Notes under the pieces: generated by a model | The model's database searches: none | The model's input: only the letters and a program-made list of their open reading frames with translations | What the model was told of the DNA's origin: nothing | In this document: one piece after another, positions 5,261 to 8,341 of the stretch | How the letters are laid out: each line of letters begins with the position of its first letter | Position numbering within the stretch: position 1 is the first letter of the stretch | Position numbers and translations under genes: made by a program | DNA from: CAZLBV01 sp964557845 | GTDB lineage: Bacteria; Acidobacteriota; Aminicenantia; Aminicenantales; Aminicenantaceae | Direction: 5' to 3' | Length of the DNA: 8,341 bases | Assembly: GCA_964557845.1 (NCBI GenBank) | Contig: CAZLBV010000280.1 | Location: 1 to 8,341, forward strand

Positions 5261-6961
5261 ATGACTACAAAAATCAGAGCCTTATTAAGTTTTGTTTTGT
5301 TTTTTTCAGTGCTCTGTATCTCTGCCTATGCAGAACCTATCCCTGCAGTTAACGGAGATAAGGATTTAAAAGATATCACGAACAAAGTCTATCCCTCAGT
5401 GGTCAAAGTCGAGGCCAGAAACGGCTGGACCAAAGTTGCCACCGGAGTGGTGATCGATAAAGACGGCCACATCGTAACGACCGCGCTTATCACTCCCCGG
5501 GATGAAGAACTGTATGTGATCACATCAGAGGGGGAGAGAGTCGAAGCCGAATTTTTAGGCATGGATGCCATGACCCATCTGGCTGTAGTGAAAGCCAAGA
5601 TGAAAAAAACTGAGCCCATTGATATGGGTGAGACCGAGGGGCTGGATACAGGCTCCTGGATCGGTGTCGTGTGCATTTCTCCGGAAGAAAAACCCATGAT
5701 CACTCAGGGGATCGTAAGCTCAATTGCTTTCGATACCCTACGGTTAAACGTCTGGGTCGTTCCCGGTGCCAGCGGCAGCCCAGTAGTGGATGAGAACGGC
5801 CGCATGGTCGGTCTTATCCGAGGCGCCTATTCTGACAGCGTTATTATGATGGAAGGACAGATCGCGGTGGGCCGGGATTACTTTTTCAGCCGGGCTGAAT
5901 CGCCCTCCTCAGGCATGGCCATGGCGATCCCCATTCATGTGGTGAAAATGGTGGCCTCTGAGATCAAGGAAAAAGGAAAAGTAGAAAGAGGCTGGCTGGG
6001 TATCACTATTGTTGATGCTGAGGAAGGCGGTGTTGAGATAATGAGTGTGGATCCGGATTCTCCAGCGGAAAAAGCCGAGCTTGAGGAAGGTGATATCATT
6101 TTGGAATTCGACGGACGCAAGATTACCGGAGGGAAGATATTGGTCGATGAGATCCGCATGCACCAGCCTGAAGACAAGGTCAAACTCAAGATAAAGCGGG
6201 ACGATAAAACTATGGATGTTACGGTTGAGTTAGGTGAATATTCACGCAATGTGATGATCCGTGAGTTTGAAACCAAGTTCCCCCGGCTGTTTCCCCGCGG
6301 AGAGGAGAGGCTGGAGGAAAGATATGCGATTCCCAGGGAAGTCATTCCCGAAACTTTTTCTCAAAACAGGAAATTCATCGGCGTTTATCTGGATGATCTG
6401 AACGAAGAGCTGGCAAAATATTTTGGTGCTGAGGAAGGAACCGGATTACTCATTACTAAACTTACAGAAGCTGGGCCCGCGGAAAAAGCCGGTTTAAAGG
6501 TCGGAGATGTTATTGTTAAGGCTGATGGAGAGAAGGTGAAATCCCTTCAGGATCTGACCCGGCAAATTCAGAAAAAAGACAAAGGCGAAGAGATTGAAAT
6601 CGAATATATCCGGGATAAGAAAAAGAAAACGGTCAAAGTCAAGGTAGATGAGGAAAAAGACCGGGGGATCTTTTTTGTCCCTTCCGAAAGGAGTATGATG
6701 GGTTTTTTAACAGACGAACCTTTCTTATCTCCGCGCCATAAATATGAAGACAGTTTTGAATCCCGGTCAGACCGGCAGTTTCTATATGAAGATATGTTTA
6801 AAAATCTTTTAGATAGATCCGGGAAAAAGCTGTATCGGCTGCAGGAAGAGCAGGAAGATTCCTTCCGGAAATTATTTGAAGAGTTCAATGAACAGCTCAT
6901 TCAATTTCCGGAGAAGTCATCCACACAAGAAGTGAAGTGGTATCGGGGCATAACAATCTGA
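5261..6961 (+). CDS. Secreted HtrA/DegP-like protein with degenerate protease domain and two PDZ domains
   Basis: The 566-residue precursor has a Sec signal peptide (basic MTTKIR, a hydrophobic core, and cleavage likely after AYA at 24), so it acts outside the inner membrane. Residues about 38-235 follow the trypsin-like HtrA fold. GHIVTTALIT (69-78) aligns with the GxVVTNNHVV motif but has Leu76 in place of the catalytic His. MDAMTHLAVVKA (101-112) has His106 in place of the catalytic Asp. GASGSPVVDENGRMVGL (169-185) keeps Ser171 at the nucleophile position. The protein should therefore lack normal HtrA proteolysis and may act as a chaperone or sensor. PDZ1 covers about 244-325 and PDZ2 about 371-463. 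A charged, probably helical tail (about 500-548) precedes the C-terminal GITI. It lies 15 nt after the membrane-protein gene, as MucD follows AlgU-MucA in Pseudomonas. The length slightly exceeds DegP because of the tail. Residue losses are read directly; inactivity is inferred. Confidence 0.9.
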   Translation: MTTKIRALLSFVLFFSVLCISAYAEPIPAVNGDKDLKDITNKVYPSVVKVEARNGWTKVATGVVIDKDGHIVTTALITPRDEELYVITSEGERVEAEFLGMDAMTHLAVVKAKMKKTEPIDMGETEGLDTGSWIGVVCISPEEKPMITQGIVSSIAFDTLRLNVWVVPGASGSPVVDENGRMVGLIRGAYSDSVIMMEGQIAVGRDYFFSRAESPSSGMAMAIPIHVVKMVASEIKEKGKVERGWLGITIVDAEEGGVEIMSVDPDSPAEKAELEEGDIILEFDGRKITGGKILVDEIRMHQPEDKVKLKIKRDDKTMDVTVELGEYSRNVMIREFETKFPRLFPRGEERLEERYAIPREVIPETFSQNRKFIGVYLDDLNEELAKYFGAEEGTGLLITKLTEAGPAEKAGLKVGDVIVKADGEKVKSLQDLTRQIQKKDKGEEIEIEYIRDKKKKTVKVKVDEEKDRGIFFVPSERSMMGFLTDEPFLSPRHKYEDSFESRSDRQFLYEDMFKNLLDRSGKKLYRLQEEQEDSFRKLFEEFNEQLIQFPEKSSTQEVKWYRGITI

Positions 6962-6985
6962 CTTGCTATTATGTCCATTCTCATA

Positions 6986-7032
6986 GGGGAGTGAGGGAGC
7001 GCTTAGGCGTTCCTCATTCCCCTCTTTTTTTT
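6986..7032 (+). terminator. Rho-independent terminator of the sigma/HtrA operon
   Basis: A 5' arm starting GGGGAGTGAGGGA pairs with a 3' arm ending TTCCTCATTCCCC across a TTAG loop, with two G-T wobbles and one bulged G before the top CGC/GCG pairs. The stem has about 16 base pairs, and an 8-T run follows at 7025-7032. It begins 25 nt after the stop of the HtrA-like gene. Its 3' arm and T-run lie inside the last codons of the convergent trmH gene. No T-run follows in the opposite direction, so it looks one-directional. Confidence 0.92.
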
Positions 7033-7604
7033 AGCCATTTATTGGTAAAGAATTCGGTTTCTTCTTGTGACAGCCTTGTATCTTTATAAAATCCTTTTTT
7101 TTGGCGCTGTTTGATCGCTTCATAGAGAATGATCCCCACCGAAACAGATAGATTGAGACTCTGGACCATACCGAACATGGGGATCGATACGAGTGCATCT
7201 GCCATGGACTGGGCTTCCTCTGAAATGCCATCAGCTTCATTTCCAAAGACAACAGCCGTGGGTTGGGTGTAATCTACATCGGTAAAAGAAACAGCGTTTT
7301 TACCCAGATGAGTCCCGATTATCTGAAATCCTCTGTCTTTGAGTGATCCGAGACATTTTCGGGTGGAAGAATATCTGGTGAAATGCAGCCATTTTTCCGC
7401 CCGGGTGGAAATGGCTTCATTGACCGGAAACTCGTCATCGCCATGGTAGATTATATCCACGTACAGGATGCCGGCAGCATCACAGGTTCTGACAACAGCA
7501 CTGGCATTGTGGGTATTTAAAACCTCCTCCATAACGATTCTTAGGTCAGACTGGCGTTTTGATAGTACTTTTTTTACTTTCTCTATCCGTTGTTTTGTCG
7601 GCAC
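7014..7604 (-). CDS. trmH: tRNA (guanosine(18)-2'-O)-methyltransferase TrmH
   Basis: This 196-residue SpoU-family (SPOUT, trefoil-knot) enzyme methylates the 2'-OH of G18 in the tRNA D-loop using S-adenosylmethionine. Motif 1 is NTHNASAVVRTCDAAG (30-45), with Asn33 and the catalytic Arg39. Motif 2 is VVFGNEADGISEEA (118-131), with Glu123. Motif 3 is IPMFGMVQSLNLSVSVGIILYEA (141-163), with Asn151. These match Asn35, Arg41, Glu124 and Asn152 of the Thermus enzyme, and the length equals its 194 residues or so. The C-terminal helix region (164-196) is the usual TrmH extension. The start is GTG at 7604; no ATG, GTG or TTG occurs upstream in frame before a stop, and the N-terminus MPTKQRIEKVKKVLSKRQSDL fits the family. 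There is no Shine-Dalgarno site. The final KKRGE codons are read from the A-tract opposite the neighbouring terminator. Confidence 0.94.
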   Translation of the reverse strand: MPTKQRIEKVKKVLSKRQSDLRIVMEEVLNTHNASAVVRTCDAAGILYVDIIYHGDDEFPVNEAISTRAEKWLHFTRYSSTRKCLGSLKDRGFQIIGTHLGKNAVSFTDVDYTQPTAVVFGNEADGISEEAQSMADALVSIPMFGMVQSLNLSVSVGIILYEAIKQRQKKGFYKDTRLSQEETEFFTNKWLKKRGE

Positions 7605-7610
7605 ATCCAG

Positions 7611-7639
7611 AATATAACATCGAATACTGGTGACATCAA
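7611..7639 (-). promoter_or_regulatory. Sigma70-like promoter for trmH, nearly leaderless
   Basis: Read on the minus strand, TTGATG (7639-7634) and TATATT (7616-7611) are separated by exactly 17 nt, matching the -35 box at 4 of 6 and the -10 box at 5 of 6 positions. Only 6 nt separate the -10 box from the GTG start of trmH, so transcription would begin at or next to the start codon. That agrees with the lack of a ribosome binding site there. The rest of the 118-nt gap (7605-7722) shows no clear terminator or other gene. Confidence 0.5.
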
Positions 7640-7722
7640 CCTTATCTTTTAAGAGCTACTTGATACCATCAGAGGAAAAAGCTACCAAGTCCAAAAAAAG
7701 GATAAGGATGAGGTCAGAAATA

Positions 7723-8283
7723 TCAGGGCCAGGGAATAAACAGAGCTTTTACGATCATAATCGCCCAGAATATCAGTACACCGGTCAGGGCCCTGATCTC
7801 TCTATTTCGTCTATACTGGGTCCAACTGAAGGTTTGTTTGTATTGGGGCAAGGAGGGTTTTAGGGTTGGGAAAAACAGAGGTGTTTTATTTTTATATTCT
7901 TCGTATTCCTCCGGGAAAAATTCATTCATTCTTTTTTTCTCCTGATTGATTATGATCGGGTAAAATACTAGAAAATATATAATGAATATTCCCAAAACAA
8001 ACCAGGATCGTGCTCCAATAACTATACCGATCCCCAGGATCAAATTACCAAAATAAAGAGGATTCCTGGTATATCTATAGGGGCCGGTCATGGCCAGTTT
8101 TTTTTCTTTTCTGATATTTCCGCAGGCCCAGCAGCGGATTAGAAGGCCGGGGATGCATACCAAGAAGCCGATGGCAATTGACCAGAGTGTAGGACGGGCC
8201 AGGATGGCGGCGAGCAGAACACCAAATAGGCCATAGCGCACCCGCCAGCGGTAGATCACATCGATAAAATCGGTTTTACTCAT
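7723..8283 (-). CDS. Isoprenylcysteine carboxyl methyltransferase/phospholipid methyltransferase-family membrane protein
   Basis: This 186-residue integral membrane protein has hydrophobic segments at about 18-29, 33-51, 77-90, 93-113 and 165-183. The family hallmark GPYRYTRNPLYFGN (67-80) is present, and after a membrane hairpin comes EKKRMNEFFPEEYEEYKNKTPLFFP (115-139), with the conserved Glu and EYxxYxxxTP pattern. Together these bind S-adenosylmethionine at the membrane face. Bacterial members methylate small lipophilic acceptors or lipids, and the actual substrate here is unknown. The isoprenylcysteine name is by homology only. The C-terminal extension after 140, including the last membrane segment, goes beyond the shortest members of the family. 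The ATG overlaps the stop of the upstream gene (ATGAGTAA), and the upstream site is a weak AGAAG, so translation probably depends on coupling. Confidence 0.85.
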   Translation of the reverse strand: MSKTDFIDVIYRWRVRYGLFGVLLAAILARPTLWSIAIGFLVCIPGLLIRCWACGNIRKEKKLAMTGPYRYTRNPLYFGNLILGIGIVIGARSWFVLGIFIIYFLVFYPIIINQEKKRMNEFFPEEYEEYKNKTPLFFPTLKPSLPQYKQTFSWTQYRRNREIRALTGVLIFWAIMIVKALFIPWP

Positions 8284-8341
8284 TTTCTTCTAAGGCTTGA
8301 AGGCTTAAATAAGCGGTTTCTTCAGCCGTGGTCTTCTCGAG
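8276..8341 (-). CDS. C-terminal end of an unidentified protein (3' partial view, 21 codons)
   Basis: The frame is open from the window edge to TAA (8278-8276) and overlaps the start of the methyltransferase gene by 8 nt, a classic sign of co-translation. It ends with TAEETAYLSLQALEENE. The EETAY-L-LQAL pattern recalls the helical repeats of alpha/alpha-toroid proteins (prenyltransferase beta or terpene cyclase-like), but 21 residues are too few to assign a family. Confidence 0.6.
   Translation of the reverse strand, partial: LEKTTAEETAYLSLQALEENE

Noticed and set aside
5303..5332. A lipoprotein signal with Cys19 in the HtrA-like protein
   Set aside because: The residue before the cysteine is Leu, not Gly, Ala or Ser, while AYA at 22-24 is a good signal peptidase I site.
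7640..7722. A hairpin between CTTGATA and TACCAAG as a terminator of the methyltransferase gene
   Set aside because: The stem is short with a mismatch and a 17-nt loop, and no T-run follows on the minus strand.
7630..7863. A 77-codon plus-strand reading frame opposite the methyltransferase gene
   Set aside because: It lies mostly antisense to the 3' end of a well-supported gene and its product matches nothing I recognise.

Overview
The window is bacterial and gene-dense, with nine genes (two of them cut by the window edges) in four transcription blocks, good Shine-Dalgarno sites and moderate base composition. No rRNA, tRNA, IS element or CRISPR array was seen. A complete leucine-type acyl-CoA carboxylase cluster, an ECF sigma factor and an envelope PDZ protein point to a free-living heterotroph with a cell envelope that it monitors. 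The phylum cannot be fixed from the sequence alone. A Gram-negative lineage, possibly one of the less studied ones, is a guess.

Region 1 (1-4079, + strand) is a leucine/isovalerate catabolic operon in the liuB-liuC-liuD order. It holds the carboxyltransferase (beta) subunit of a methylcrotonyl-CoA-type carboxylase (5' end outside the window), a methylglutaconyl-CoA hydratase-like crotonase, a biotin carboxylase and a biotin carrier protein. The last two are normally one polypeptide (the alpha subunit). Here they are separate genes divided inside the BT (subunit-bridging) region, with a strong ribosome binding site for the second. Together they would take 3-methylcrotonyl-CoA to HMG-CoA. HMG-CoA lyase (liuE) does not follow.

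Region 2 (4080-4281) is intergenic. It begins with a 53-nt G-free, pyrimidine-rich tract whose complement has four G-runs (G-quadruplex or Rho-loading candidate). Weak promoter-like sequences and an inverted repeat follow.

Region 3 (4282-7032, + strand) is a three-gene envelope-response-like operon: an ECF sigma factor, an overlapping small single-pass membrane protein (probable anti-sigma factor without a zinc motif), and a secreted HtrA/DegP-like protein with two PDZ domains. The HtrA-like protein has lost the catalytic His (Leu76) and Asp (His106) but keeps the serine (Ser171), so it looks like a pseudoprotease. A strong intrinsic terminator closes the operon. This module is the most interesting item in the window: it resembles the sigmaE-RseA-DegS and AlgU-MucA-MucD systems but has a dead protease in the sensor/effector position.

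Region 4 (7014-8341, - strand) converges on region 3. In transcription order it holds the last 21 codons of an unidentified gene, an isoprenylcysteine carboxyl methyltransferase-family membrane protein overlapping it by 8 nt, and trmH (tRNA Gm18 methyltransferase). trmH has a well-placed sigma70-like promoter that would give a nearly leaderless mRNA starting with GTG.
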